Numbered from the stretch's first letter, positions 36,063 through 45,593 are shown. The stretch is 64,000 bases of DNA from Betaproteobacteria bacterium (GCA_016861185.1 BOKW01000002.1:310001-374000), one strand, 5' to 3'. Numbers and translations: made by a program. The notes: generated by a model not told the origin, from the sequence alone.

Positions 36063-37925
36063 ATGACCGAGCGGCTCGTCGCGCGCCGCGACCTCGAATT
36101 CCTGCTGTACGACTGGCTCGAGGTGCAGTCGCTGTGTGCGCGGCCGCGCTATCGCGAGCATTCGCGCGAGACCTTCGATGCCGCGCTCGATCTCGCCGAA
36201 CGGATCGCGACCGAGGAGTTCGCCCCGCACAGCCGCGCGAGCGACCTCGACGAGCCGCGCTTCGACGGCAAGCGGGTCCATCTGATCCCGGAGATCGGAG
36301 AGGCCCTGAAAGCCTTCGTCGACGCTGGACTGATGGCAGCAGAGCACGACGAACAGTTGGGCGGCATGCAGCTTCCGCTCACGGTCGCCAAGGCGTGCTT
36401 CGCGTACTTCAAGGCCGCCAACGTCGCCACCGCAGCGTATCCGTTCCTGACGATCGGCAACGCGAATCTGCTGCTCGCGCACGGTTCGCCCGCGCAGATC
36501 GACGCGTTTGTGCGGCCGCAGCTTGCGGGGCGATTCTTCGGCACGATGTGCCTTTCCGAGCCGCAGGCGGGTTCTTCGCTGTCGGACATCGCCACGCGCG
36601 CCGAGCCCGACGGCGAATCGCCGCTCGGGCCGGGCTACCGACTGTTCGGCAACAAGATGTGGATCTCGGCCGGCGAGCACGACCTGGCCGAGAACATCGT
36701 CCACCTCGTTCTGGCGAAGATCCCCGGCGCAGACGGCAGGCTGGTTCCCGGCGTGAAGGGGATTTCGCTGTTCGTCGTGCCGAAGTTCCTGGTGAAGATC
36801 GAAGGGCAGGGCGCGCAGTCGCGCGCCGCGCTCGGCGAGCGCAACGACGTCGTGCTCGCGGGGCTGAACCACAAGATGGGCTATCGCGGCACCGTGAACA
36901 CGCTGCTGAACTTCGGCGAAGGAAAGTTCAGGCCGGAAGGTCGTGCGGGCGCAATCGGCTATCGCGTCGGCGAGCCGGGGCAGGGGCTCGCCGCGATGTT
37001 CCACATGATGAACGAGGCGCGCATCGGCGTCGGGCTCGGCGCGACGATGCTCGGCTACACGGGCTACCTGCACGCGCTCGACTACGCACGCAACCGCCCG
37101 CAGGGGCGCCCGGTCGGCCCGGAAGGCAAGGACCCGGCGAGCCCGCAAGTCCCGATCGTCCGGCATGCCGACGTCAAGCGGATGCTGCTCGCGCAGAAGA
37201 GCTACGTCGAAGGCGCGCTCGCGCTGAACCTCTACTGCGCGCGGCTCGTCGACGAGGAGAAAACCGGCGAGAGCGAAGAAGCGCGGCGCGAGGCGACACT
37301 GCTGCTCGACATCCTGACGCCGGTCGCGAAGAGCTGGCCTTCGCAATGGTCCCTTGCCGCCAACGATCTGGCGATCCAGGTGCATGGCGGCTACGGCTAT
37401 ACGCGCGATTACCCGGTCGAGCAGTTCTGGCGCGACAACCGGCTCAATCCGATCCACGAAGGCACACACGGCATCCAGGCGCTCGATCTGCTCGGCCGCA
37501 AGGTCGTGATGCAGGAAGGTGCGGCGTTCAAGCGGCTCGGCGCCCGCATCGACGCGACGATCCGCACCGCCTCGCAGTCGAGCGACGCCGATGCGCGGCG
37601 CTTCGCCGCGTTGCTCGGCACTCGGGTGCAGCGGCTCGCTCAGGTGACGCAGGCGCTGTGGACCGCCGGCGATCCGGAGCGCACGCTGGCCAACGCGTCG
37701 ATCTACCTCGAAGCCTTCGGCCACATCGTGCTCGCGTGGATCTGGCTCGAGCAGTCGCTCGCCGCGCAGCGCGCGTACCGCGAAGCCGAGGCGACCTTCT
37801 TCCGCGGCAAACTGCAGGCGTGCCGTTACTTTTTCGTGTACGAGCTGCCACGCGTCGACCCCCAGCTCGACCTGCTCGCCAACCTCGATACGACCACGCT
37901 GGAGATGCAGGACGGCTGGTTCTGA
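36063..37925 (+). CDS. Acyl-CoA dehydrogenase (long form)
   Basis: An FAD enzyme that introduces the alpha-beta double bond into an acyl-CoA. The 620-residue protein is of the longer AidB/FadE-related class, with substrate motif GTMCLSEPQAGSSLSDI, GNKMWISAGEH, and MMNEARIGVGLGATMLGYTGYLHALDYA. Catalytic Glu lies in NPIHEGTHGIQALDLLGRKV, near residue 465. The C-terminal extension after about residue 480 is typical of the long class. It follows the FadB-like gene by 12 bases and provides the preceding step in the pathway. Confidence 0.92.
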   Translation: MTERLVARRDLEFLLYDWLEVQSLCARPRYREHSRETFDAALDLAERIATEEFAPHSRASDLDEPRFDGKRVHLIPEIGEALKAFVDAGLMAAEHDEQLGGMQLPLTVAKACFAYFKAANVATAAYPFLTIGNANLLLAHGSPAQIDAFVRPQLAGRFFGTMCLSEPQAGSSLSDIATRAEPDGESPLGPGYRLFGNKMWISAGEHDLAENIVHLVLAKIPGADGRLVPGVKGISLFVVPKFLVKIEGQGAQSRAALGERNDVVLAGLNHKMGYRGTVNTLLNFGEGKFRPEGRAGAIGYRVGEPGQGLAAMFHMMNEARIGVGLGATMLGYTGYLHALDYARNRPQGRPVGPEGKDPASPQVPIVRHADVKRMLLAQKSYVEGALALNLYCARLVDEEKTGESEEARREATLLLDILTPVAKSWPSQWSLAANDLAIQVHGGYGYTRDYPVEQFWRDNRLNPIHEGTHGIQALDLLGRKVVMQEGAAFKRLGARIDATIRTASQSSDADARRFAALLGTRVQRLAQVTQALWTAGDPERTLANASIYLEAFGHIVLAWIWLEQSLAAQRAYREAEATFFRGKLQACRYFFVYELPRVDPQLDLLANLDTTTLEMQDGWF

Positions 37926-37949
37926 CGCGCGCAACGCAAGGAGGCGACG

Positions 37950-38729
37950 ATGTCGGTTCACAAACTCTTCGATCTGCGCGGCAGGACCGCGCTCGTGACG
38001 GGCGGCTCGCGCGGTCTCGGGCTGCAGATCGCCGAAGCGCTCGGCGAGATGGGCGCGAAGCTCGTGCTTTCGGCGCGCAAGGCGGACGAACTCGACCATG
38101 CGGTTGAACACCTGGCCGGGCAGGGCATTGAGGCGAACTGGGTCGCGGCCGACGGCTCGAAGCCGGATGACATCGCGCGGCTCGTCGACGAGACGCTGCG
38201 CCGGCTCGGCCATGTCGACATCCTGGTCAACAACGCCGGGGCGACCTGGGGCGCGCCGGCCGAAGACCACGCGCTCGACGCGTGGGACAAGATCATGAAC
38301 CTGAACGTGCGCGGCACCTTCCTGCTGACGCAGGCGATCGGCAAGCGCTCGATGATCCCGCGCCGCTACGGCCGGATCGTGGTCATCGCGTCCATCGCCG
38401 GGCTGCGCGGCAACGCGCCGGGCACCGTCAAGACGATCGCGTACAACACGAGCAAAGGTGCGCTGGTCAATTTCACGCGCGCGCTCGCCGGCGAATGGGG
38501 CGCGTACGGCATCACGGTCAACGCGCTCGCGCCGGGGTTCTTCCCGTCGAAGATGACGCGCGGCGTGATCCAGCAGTTCGGCCCGGATACGCTCGCAAAG
38601 CACGCGCCGCTCGCTCGGCTCGGCGACGAGGAAGACCTGAAGGGCGCGGCGCTGCTGTTCGCCTCCGACGCCGGCAAGCACATCACCGGTCAGATCCTCG
38701 CGATCGACGGCGGTGTGACCGCCGTCTGA
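37950..38729 (+). CDS. Short-chain dehydrogenase/reductase, 3-oxoacyl reductase-like
   Basis: A 259-residue NAD(P)-dependent oxidoreductase. It has cofactor motif TGGSRGLG, NNAG, catalytic Ser in IASIAG, and the YNTSK catalytic pair. The segment VNALAPGFFPSKMT and C-terminal GQILAIDGG are typical of classical SDRs acting on acyl or polyol substrates. Strong ribosome site GGAGG. It lies within the beta-oxidation operon and might act on a hydroxy or keto acyl-CoA that the FadB-like enzyme does not accept. Confidence 0.92.
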   Translation: MSVHKLFDLRGRTALVTGGSRGLGLQIAEALGEMGAKLVLSARKADELDHAVEHLAGQGIEANWVAADGSKPDDIARLVDETLRRLGHVDILVNNAGATWGAPAEDHALDAWDKIMNLNVRGTFLLTQAIGKRSMIPRRYGRIVVIASIAGLRGNAPGTVKTIAYNTSKGALVNFTRALAGEWGAYGITVNALAPGFFPSKMTRGVIQQFGPDTLAKHAPLARLGDEEDLKGAALLFASDAGKHITGQILAIDGGVTAV

Positions 38730-38733
38730 ACTC

Positions 38734-39150
38734 ATGCGCGCGGAGTTGCACGAGATCCCGTTCATGCGCCTGCTCGGCGCCGAGCTGGTGCGTGCGGTCG
38801 ACGGCGAGGCGGAGATCGCGCTCGCGCTGGCCGACGAGCACATGAACAGTTGGGGTGTTGGCCACGGCGGCGTGGTGATGTCGCTGCTCGACGTCGCCAT
38901 GGCGCGCGCCGGCAAGTCGAAGGTCGAGGCGGAAAGCGGCGGCAGCGTGGGCAGCGTGACGGTCGAGATGAAGACGAGCTTCTTCCGCCCGGCGCAGGGG
39001 CGGGTCGTCGCACGCGGCCGCGTGCTGCACCGGTCGACGACGATGGCGTACTGTGAGGCCGAACTGGTCGATGCCGGCGGAGCGCTGATCGCCAAGGCGC
39101 TCGGCACAATCAAGTTCCTGACCCGGCTCGACGCGGCCGACCGACTCTGA
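38734..39150 (+). CDS. PaaI-family hotdog thioesterase
   Basis: A 138-residue single hotdog-domain protein that hydrolyses acyl- or aryl-CoA thioesters. The family core is HMNSWGVGHGGVVMSLLDVAMARAG, with the HGG loop and a catalytic Asp, followed by VTVEMKTSFFRPA. It starts four bases after the SDR stop. In this operon it may release CoA from dead-end intermediates. Confidence 0.88.
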   Translation: MRAELHEIPFMRLLGAELVRAVDGEAEIALALADEHMNSWGVGHGGVVMSLLDVAMARAGKSKVEAESGGSVGSVTVEMKTSFFRPAQGRVVARGRVLHRSTTMAYCEAELVDAGGALIAKALGTIKFLTRLDAADRL

Positions 39151-39161
39151 AGGTGGATCGA

Positions 39162-40154
39162 ATGCAAAACCGGCGCATCGTGCTCGCCAGCCGCCCGACC
39201 GGCTGGGTGACCGAAGACAACTTCCGCCTCGAAACGGTCGAGCTTCCGCCGGTCGCGGAAGGACAGGTGCTCGTTCGCAACGAATGGCTTTCGCTCGACC
39301 CGTACATGCGCGGGCGGATGAACGAGGGGCGTTCGTACGCGGCGTCGCAGCCGCTGAACGAGACGATGATCGGCGGCACGGCGGGCGAAGTCGTCGAATC
39401 GCGGAATCCGAAGTTCGCGGCCGGCGACAAGGTCGTCGGCTACTTCGGCTGGCAGGAGTACGGGGTGTCCGACGGCAGCGGGTTGATGAAGGTCGACGCG
39501 ACGCGTGTCCCGCTGTCGGCGTATCTCGGCGCAGTCGGCATGCCTGGCGTGACCGCCTGGTACGGACTGAACCGAATCATCGAGCCGAAGGCGGGCGAGA
39601 CCGTCGTCGTGTCGGCGGCGAGCGGCGCCGTGGGCGGTGTCGTCGGCCAGCTCGCGAAGATCGCGGGTTGCCGCGCGGTGGGCATCGCGGGCGGCCCCGA
39701 GAAGTGTCGCTATGTCGTGGACGAGCTGAAGTTCGACGCCTGCGTCGACTACAAGAACGAGGACGTGAGCAAAGCGCTCAAGGCCGCGTGTCCGAACGGC
39801 GTCGACGGCTACTTCGAGAACGTCGGCGGCGCGATCATGGATGCGGTGCTGCCGCGGATGAACGCGTTCGGCCGCATCGCGCTGTGCGGACTGATCGCCG
39901 GCTACAACGGCCAGCCGATCCCGATCGGCAACCCGGCCTGGTTCCTCGTGAGCCGCCTGAAGCTGCAGGCCTTCATCATCTCCGAACATCTGGATGTGTG
40001 GCCGCAGGCGCTGAAAGAGCTCGGCGCGCACGTCGCGGCCGACTGCATCCGCTATCGCGAGACGGTCGCGCACGGGCTCGAAAACGCGCCGGCGGCATTC
40101 ATCGGCATGCTGAAGGGGCAGAACTTCGGCAAGCAATTGGTGAAGCTGACATGA
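39162..40154 (+). CDS. NADP-dependent medium-chain oxidoreductase (CurA/prostaglandin reductase-like)
   Basis: A 330-residue zinc-independent MDR enzyme that reduces alpha-beta unsaturated ketones or aldehydes. The N-terminal segment NEWLSLDPYMRGRMN, GGTAGEVVES, the nucleotide site AASGAVGGVVGQLAKIAGCRAVGIAGG and ENVGG are typical. ATG at 39162 was chosen for its AAGGTGG site; a GTG nine bases earlier is the alternative. The stop overlaps the next ATG (ATGA). Confidence 0.92.
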   Translation: MQNRRIVLASRPTGWVTEDNFRLETVELPPVAEGQVLVRNEWLSLDPYMRGRMNEGRSYAASQPLNETMIGGTAGEVVESRNPKFAAGDKVVGYFGWQEYGVSDGSGLMKVDATRVPLSAYLGAVGMPGVTAWYGLNRIIEPKAGETVVVSAASGAVGGVVGQLAKIAGCRAVGIAGGPEKCRYVVDELKFDACVDYKNEDVSKALKAACPNGVDGYFENVGGAIMDAVLPRMNAFGRIALCGLIAGYNGQPIPIGNPAWFLVSRLKLQAFIISEHLDVWPQALKELGAHVAADCIRYRETVAHGLENAPAAFIGMLKGQNFGKQLVKLT

Positions 40155-41032
40155 AGGACTTCGCAGGCCGCGTCGCGGTCGTCACCGGCGCGGGCAGCGG
40201 CTTCGGTCGCGAGTTCGCGAAGATGGGGCACGCGCTCGGCATGAAACTCGTGCTCGCCGACATCCAGCGCGACGCGCTCGACGACACGCTCGCCGAACTG
40301 CGCACCGCCGGCGCGCAGGCGATCGGCGAGGTCGTCGACGTGGCGAAAAGCGAGCAGGTGCGGCATCTGGCTGATCGGGCGTACGCGGAGTTCGGCGCGG
40401 TGCACCTGCTGTTCAACAACGCGGGTGTCGCCGGCGGCGGGCTCGTGTGGGAGAACACCGACAAGGACTGGCACTGGGTGCTCGGCGTCAACCTGATGGG
40501 GGTCGTGCACGGCATCCATCACTTCGTTCCGCGCATGCTCGAGGCGAACCGGCGCGGTGAGCCGGGCCACATCGTCAACACCGCGTCGATCGCCGGATTC
40601 CTGTGCCCGCCGTTGATGGGCGTCTACAACGTGTCGAAGCACGCGGTCGTGGCGCTGACCGAGACGCTCTATCACGATCTGGCGCTCGCCAAGTCGACGA
40701 TCGGCACGAGCGTCCTGTGCCCCGCGTTCGTGCCGACCGGCATCGCCGCGTCGGAGCGCAACCGCCCGGCCGAACTGGCGCGCGACCGCGAGCTGACCGT
40801 CTCGATGCGGCTCGCGCAGGCGCAGTCGGAAAAGGCGGTATCGAGCGGCCGGATGAGCGCGGCCGAGGTCGCGCAGATCACGTTCGACGCGATCCGCGCC
40901 GAGCGCTTCTACGTGTTCACGCACGACAAGATCCTCGCCGCGGTCGAGGCGCGCTTCGATGCGGTGCTCGCGCGCCAGGCGCCGGCCGATCCGTTCGCGA
41001 GCAACCCGCGCGTGAAGCCGACGCCGACGTGA
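40151..41032 (+). CDS. Short-chain dehydrogenase/reductase
   Basis: A 293-residue classical SDR with cofactor motif TGAGSGFG, NNAGVAGGG, catalytic Ser in NTASIAGF and YNVSK. The C-terminal region is longer than in basic SDRs, with AQITFDAIRAERFYVFTH, a pattern seen in a family acting on larger alcohols or ketones. It overlaps both neighbours by four bases, so the genes are translationally coupled. Confidence 0.9.
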   Translation: MKDFAGRVAVVTGAGSGFGREFAKMGHALGMKLVLADIQRDALDDTLAELRTAGAQAIGEVVDVAKSEQVRHLADRAYAEFGAVHLLFNNAGVAGGGLVWENTDKDWHWVLGVNLMGVVHGIHHFVPRMLEANRRGEPGHIVNTASIAGFLCPPLMGVYNVSKHAVVALTETLYHDLALAKSTIGTSVLCPAFVPTGIAASERNRPAELARDRELTVSMRLAQAQSEKAVSSGRMSAAEVAQITFDAIRAERFYVFTHDKILAAVEARFDAVLARQAPADPFASNPRVKPTPT

Positions 41033-41919
41033 TCGCGACCGGCCAATTCGCCGAACTGCCGAACGGCATCACGCTGCACTACGCGAGCTGCGGCGAACCG
41101 GGCCGCCCACTGCTGCTGTGCCTGCACGGCTTTCCGGAGTACTGGGCGGCGTGGGAAGACGTATTGCCCGCCTTCGGCGCGGAGCACTACGCGGTCGCGC
41201 CGGACCTGCGGGGCTTCAACCTGTCGAGCCAGCCGGGCGAAGTCGGTGCGTATCGCGCGCGCGAGATTGTTGGCGATCTGCTGCAGTTGATGCGCGCGCT
41301 GGGCTACGAGCGCGCCACGATCGTTGCGCACGACTGGGGCGGGGCGGCCGCCTGGGCGCTCGCGATCGCGCAGCCCGACATCGTCGAGCGGCTGATCGTG
41401 CTCAATTCGCCGCACCCGATCCCGTTTGCGCGCGAACTTGCGAACAATCCGGCGCAGCAGGCGGCGAGCGCGTACATGAACTGGCTGCGCGCCCCGGGTG
41501 CAGAAGAACGATTGGCGCAGGACGGTTTCCGCCGGCTCGAAGCCTTTTTTCTCGGCATGCAGCGGCCGGACGCCCCCTGGCTGACGCCCGAGCGGCTCGC
41601 GCGCTACAAGGAAGTCTGGTCGCGCGGGCTGACCGGCGGCCTGAGCTATTACCGCGCTTCGCCGCTGTATCCGCCGACCGACGGCGATCCGGGCGCACGC
41701 AGACTGCAGCTCGCGCCCGCCGAGTTCGTCGTGCGCGTGCCCACCCTGATCCTCTGGGGCATGCGCGACACCGCGCTGCTGCCGGCGCTGCTGGACGGGC
41801 TCGCCGAACTCGTGCCGACATTGACGATCGAACGCCTCGAACGCGCGACCCACTGGCTCGTCCACGAGGAGCCCCGCTTCGTCGCCAGCCGCGTGCTCGA
41901 CTTCATCGCGGCGCGCTGA
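41029..41919 (+). CDS. Alpha/beta hydrolase, epoxide hydrolase-like
   Basis: A 296-residue hydrolase of the epoxide hydrolase/haloalkane dehalogenase branch. It has oxyanion motif HGFPEYW, nucleophile Asp in HDWGGAAAW (near residue 105), a cap region with PLYPPTDG, acid region LWGMRDTALL, and the catalytic His in RATHWLVHEEP. The start is GTG overlapping the preceding stop (GTGA). It is the last gene of the acyl-CoA operon; an epoxide or ester step would fit degradation of a terpenoid or unsaturated acid. Confidence 0.9.
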   Translation: MIATGQFAELPNGITLHYASCGEPGRPLLLCLHGFPEYWAAWEDVLPAFGAEHYAVAPDLRGFNLSSQPGEVGAYRAREIVGDLLQLMRALGYERATIVAHDWGGAAAWALAIAQPDIVERLIVLNSPHPIPFARELANNPAQQAASAYMNWLRAPGAEERLAQDGFRRLEAFFLGMQRPDAPWLTPERLARYKEVWSRGLTGGLSYYRASPLYPPTDGDPGARRLQLAPAEFVVRVPTLILWGMRDTALLPALLDGLAELVPTLTIERLERATHWLVHEEPRFVASRVLDFIAAR

Positions 41920-41941
41920 AATCCGCGTGGCAGAATCGCCG

Positions 41942-41958
41942 CCCTGCGAGCCGCAGGG
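41942..41958. terminator. Small hairpin between the hydrolase and M16 genes
   Basis: CCCTGCG / CGCAGGG with a three-base loop, 22 bases after the hydrolase stop and 22 bases before the next start. It has no T-run on the forward strand. It may mark the end of the catabolic operon or stabilise the upstream mRNA. Confidence 0.35.
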
Positions 41959-41980
41959 CCCATGTCGTCTGGAGGTCGAA

Positions 41981-44698
41981 TTGATCCGCTCGCTTCGCCT
42001 GTTCGTCGTCGCCTTCGTCACTGCGCTCGCGCTGCTGCCGGTGCACGCGCAGCTCAAGCTGCCGCCCGGCGTGCAGCGCGTCGCCTCGGTGGAGGGCGTC
42101 ACCGAATACCGCCTCGCCAACGGCCTGCGCATGCTGCTGTACCCGGACGCATCGAAGCCGACCGCCACCGTCAACGTGACCTACCTGGTCGGTTCGCGCC
42201 ACGAGAACTACGGCGAGACCGGCATGGCGCACCTGCTCGAGCACCTGATTTTCAAGGGCTCGAAGAAGTTCCCGGACCCCGAGAAGGAGTTCTCGCGCCG
42301 CGGCTTTCGCAACAACGGCACGACCTGGTTCGATCGCACCAACTACTTCTCGACCTTCCAGGCGAGCGACGACAACCTGCGCTGGGCGCTCGCGTGGAGC
42401 GCCGACGCGATGGTCAACTCCTTCATCGCGAAGAAGGATCTCGACTCCGAAATGACCGTCGTGCGCAATGAGTACGAGATGGGCGAAAACAGCCCGTCGC
42501 GCGTGCTGCTGCAGCGTTCGCTGTCGCTGATGTTCGACTGGCACAACTACGGCAATCCGCCGATCGGCAATCGCAGCGACATCGAAAACGTCCGCATCGA
42601 GAACCTGCAGGCCTTCTACCGCACCTACTACCAGCCGGACAACGCGGTGCTGACAGTGGCGGGCAAGTTCGACGAGGGCAGGACGCTCGGCTGGATCGCG
42701 GAGACCTTCGGCCGCATTCCCAAGCCCAAGCGCAAGCTGCCTGCGCTGTGGACGATCGAGCCGACGCAGGACGGCGAGCGCAGCTTCGTCGTGCGGCGGC
42801 AGGGCGACATCCAGATCGTGCTGCTGTCGTACAAGATCCCGTCGGCGCTGCACCCGGACGTCGACGCGCTCGGCGTCGCATCGGAGATTCTCGGCAACAC
42901 GCCGAACGGCCGGCTGCACAAGGAACTCGTCGACAAGGGCCTCGCCGCGCAGGTGTTCTCCTATCTGTTCCCGACGCACGACCCCGGCGTCATCATGTTC
43001 GGCGCGGTGCTCAAGAAGGGCGATCCCGTCGAGCGCGCGCGCGACCGGTTGATCGAGGTCGTCGAAACGACCTTCGCGGCGCAGCCGGCGACCGATGCCG
43101 AACTGCAGCGCGTTCGGCGCGAAGGCGAGACGACGTTCGAGCGGACCTTGTCGAACCCGGAGGAGTTCGGCGTCGCACTGTCGGAGTACATCGCGCTCGG
43201 CGACTGGCGGCTGTTTTTCCTCGCGCGCGATCGCCTGCAGCAGGTGCAGGGCAACGCCGTCGGCGAAGTCGCGCAGAAGTACTTCCGTCGCGACAACCGG
43301 ACCGTCGGCACCTTCATTCCGGAAGATCAACCGCAGCGCGCGGCGATTCCGTCGGCGCCGAGCGCAGCCGAACGGCTCGCCGGGTTCAAGCCGCGCGCCG
43401 CGGTGGCGGCCGGCGAAACCTTCGACCCGTCGCAGGAAAACATCGACAAACGCACGCGCCGTGTGGCGATCGGCGAACTGAAGCTCGCACTGCTGCCGAA
43501 GAAGACGCGCGGCGAAACGGTCGACGCGGTGCTCAACTTCCGCTGGGGCGACGACAAGAGCCTGTTCGGCAAGTCGGTCGTCGCACAGATGACCGAGGCG
43601 ATGGTGGGCCGCGGCACCCACAAGCTGACGCGCCGGCAGATCGCCGACGAGATGACGCGGCTCAGGATGACCGGCTCGCTGCGCCAGTTCCAGACCGACC
43701 GCGCGCATCTGGCCGACGCGCTGCGGCTGGCGGCGCACGTGCTGCGCGACGCGAGCTTCCCGGAGGCGGAGTTCGAGACGCTGAAGCGCGAGACGCTGAC
43801 CGGCCTGCAGGCGCAGTTGAACGACCCGGCGGCGCGCTCGCGCGATGCGTTGCTCGCGCACTTCAACACCTATCCCGACGGCGATCCGCGCCACTACGTG
43901 CCGCTGGCGGCACGCATCGAAGCGGTGAACAGGCTCACGCTCGACGAAGTCAAGCGCTTCCACGCGGGGTTCTGGGGCACCGCGCGCGGCGAGATCGCGA
44001 TCGTCGGCGACTTCGACGACCAGGCCATCGAGGCGCTGATCCGCGAGGTCTTCCCCGCATGGCGCTCGCCCGCGCCGTACGCGCCGATCCTGTCCGAGCC
44101 GCGCGACGTCAAGCCGGCGCGGATCGTCGTCGACACGCCCGACAAGGAGAACGCCTTCTATCGCGCGCGCATCAACCTCGCACTGCGCGACGACGATGCC
44201 GACCATCCTGCATTGCAGCTTGCCAACTACATCTTCGGCGGCGGCCCCGGGTTGAGCAACCGGCTGATGGACCGCGTGCGGCAGCGCGACGGGATCTCCT
44301 ACGGCGCGGGCTCGGCGCTGCTCGTCAACAGCCGCGACCGCGCCGGCGCCTGGCAGATCGCCGGTCTGGTCGCGCCGCAGAACGCCGCCCGCTTCGAGCA
44401 GGCCGTGCGCGAAGAGATCGAGCGCATGCTGAAGGACGGCTTCACGGCGAAGGAGATCGACGACGCGAAGAACGGCCTGCTGCAGGAGCGCCTATTGAAC
44501 CGCTCGCAGGACGGCGTCGTCGCGCAGGCCTGGGTCGGATTGCTCGATGTCGACCGCACGTTCGCCTTTTCGAAGCGGATGGAAGATCGCATCCGCGCGT
44601 TGACGCCGGCCGACGTAATCGCTGCCGTGCGGCGCCATGTCGATCCGGCCCGGCTGACGGTGGTGATCGCCGGCGACGCGAAGAAAGGGGTCAAGTGA
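41981..44698 (+). CDS. M16 family zinc metalloprotease (pitrilysin-like), periplasmic
   Basis: A 905-residue protease with two tandem M16 repeats. The N-terminal half has the inverted zinc motif HLLEH (near residue 83) and a downstream Glu in RNEYEMGENSP. The C-terminal half lacks the motif, as usual for the inactive half. TTG was chosen as start: it has a GGAGG ribosome site five bases upstream and gives a clean signal peptide (LFVVAFVTALALLPVHAQ). Upstream frame extension to an ATG at 41927 would bury the signal peptide. It lies directly upstream of a YbgC-like gene. Confidence 0.92.
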   Translation: MIRSLRLFVVAFVTALALLPVHAQLKLPPGVQRVASVEGVTEYRLANGLRMLLYPDASKPTATVNVTYLVGSRHENYGETGMAHLLEHLIFKGSKKFPDPEKEFSRRGFRNNGTTWFDRTNYFSTFQASDDNLRWALAWSADAMVNSFIAKKDLDSEMTVVRNEYEMGENSPSRVLLQRSLSLMFDWHNYGNPPIGNRSDIENVRIENLQAFYRTYYQPDNAVLTVAGKFDEGRTLGWIAETFGRIPKPKRKLPALWTIEPTQDGERSFVVRRQGDIQIVLLSYKIPSALHPDVDALGVASEILGNTPNGRLHKELVDKGLAAQVFSYLFPTHDPGVIMFGAVLKKGDPVERARDRLIEVVETTFAAQPATDAELQRVRREGETTFERTLSNPEEFGVALSEYIALGDWRLFFLARDRLQQVQGNAVGEVAQKYFRRDNRTVGTFIPEDQPQRAAIPSAPSAAERLAGFKPRAAVAAGETFDPSQENIDKRTRRVAIGELKLALLPKKTRGETVDAVLNFRWGDDKSLFGKSVVAQMTEAMVGRGTHKLTRRQIADEMTRLRMTGSLRQFQTDRAHLADALRLAAHVLRDASFPEAEFETLKRETLTGLQAQLNDPAARSRDALLAHFNTYPDGDPRHYVPLAARIEAVNRLTLDEVKRFHAGFWGTARGEIAIVGDFDDQAIEALIREVFPAWRSPAPYAPILSEPRDVKPARIVVDTPDKENAFYRARINLALRDDDADHPALQLANYIFGGGPGLSNRLMDRVRQRDGISYGAGSALLVNSRDRAGAWQIAGLVAPQNAARFEQAVREEIERMLKDGFTAKEIDDAKNGLLQERLLNRSQDGVVAQAWVGLLDVDRTFAFSKRMEDRIRALTPADVIAAVRRHVDPARLTVVIAGDAKKGVK

Positions 44699-45160
44699 AT
44701 GGCCTACGCCGACTACCGTCATCGCATCGAGCTGCGCGTCCGCTGGGCCGAGGTCGATATGCAGGGGGTCGTGTTCAACGGCCACTATCTGACCTACTGC
44801 GACGTGTGCCTGACCGAGTACTGGCGCGCGGTCGGGCTGCGGTACCCGGAAGACCTCGTCGCGCACGGCAGCGATACCTTCGCGCGCAAGATCACGATCG
44901 AATACCACGCGCCGGCGATATACGACGACGTGTTGGAGATCTGCGGCCGCGTGTCGCACATCGGGCGCAGCAGCATGCGCTTCGCGGTCGAGATCTTCCG
45001 CAAGGGCGCAACGGATGCGCCGCTGATCGGCGCCGAACTCGTCTACGTCAATGCCGATCCGGTCAGCAAGAAGTCGCAGCCCTGGCCCGAGCGTATCCGC
45101 GAGGCAATGCGGCGCTACGAACGCGTGCCCCCGGAGGAAGCCGCGCATGGCGCGCGCTGA
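44699..45160 (+). CDS. YbgC-like acyl-CoA thioesterase (4HBT)
   Basis: A 153-residue hotdog thioesterase. The 4-hydroxybenzoyl-CoA thioesterase signature is clear: RWAEVDMQGVVFNGHYLTYCD with catalytic Asp near residue 20, then the EYHAPAIYDDVLEI beta region. The ATG directly abuts the M16 stop, with no spacer, and the 3' end overlaps the next gene by 14 bases. Probably soluble and cytoplasmic; natural substrate unknown. Confidence 0.9.
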   Translation: MAYADYRHRIELRVRWAEVDMQGVVFNGHYLTYCDVCLTEYWRAVGLRYPEDLVAHGSDTFARKITIEYHAPAIYDDVLEICGRVSHIGRSSMRFAVEIFRKGATDAPLIGAELVYVNADPVSKKSQPWPERIREAMRRYERVPPEEAAHGAR

Positions 45161-45578
45161 AGTGAAGGTCGAGCTCGGCGCCTGGGACGAGCTGGTGCAC
45201 GAGGCCACGCCGATCCGCCATGCGGTGTTCGTGCAGGAGCAGGGCGTTCCCGCCGAGATCGAGCTCGACGAATGGGACCCCCTGTCGTTGCATGCGATCG
45301 CGCGCGACGGCGACGGCCGCGCGATCGGAACGGGCCGGCTGCTGCCCGACGGTCATATCGGCCGCATGGCGGTGCTGAGGACTGCGCGCGGCAGCGGTGC
45401 GGGTACGGCGATCCTGCTGGCGCTGATGGACGCCGCGCGCGAGCGCGGGCACCGCGAGGTCGTGCTCAACGCGCAGACGCACGCCGCGCGGTTCTATCGG
45501 CGGCTGGGCTTCGTGGAAGAAGGCGGCGTGTTCGACGACGCCGGCATTCCGCACATCGCAATGCGCCGTGCGATGTAG
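45147..45578 (+). CDS. GNAT N-acetyltransferase (YjcF-like)
   Basis: A 143-residue acyltransferase. The start region RHAVFVQEQGVPAEIELDEWDP is typical of the YjcF branch. Acetyl-CoA motif A is RMAVLRTARGSGAGTAIL, and the C-terminal FYRRLGF is the usual GNAT motif B. Start ATG gives MARAEVKV with GGAGG upstream; it overlaps the previous gene by 14 bases. Substrate unknown. Confidence 0.88.
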   Translation: MARAEVKVELGAWDELVHEATPIRHAVFVQEQGVPAEIELDEWDPLSLHAIARDGDGRAIGTGRLLPDGHIGRMAVLRTARGSGAGTAILLALMDAARERGHREVVLNAQTHAARFYRRLGFVEEGGVFDDAGIPHIAMRRAM

Positions 45579-45593
45579 CCGCAGCGGTCGCGA

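Noticed and set aside
33900..40136. A reverse-strand open frame of over 2000 codons
   Set aside because: It is the antisense shadow of the FadB-like, acyl-CoA dehydrogenase, SDR and MDR genes. Very GC-rich DNA has few stops in this frame. Its translation is low-complexity (Arg, Ala, Asp, His) with no domain.
41927..41980. ATG at 41927 as start of the M16 protease
   Set aside because: It would add 18 residues before the signal peptide and read through a hairpin. TTG at 41981 has GGAGG at ideal spacing.
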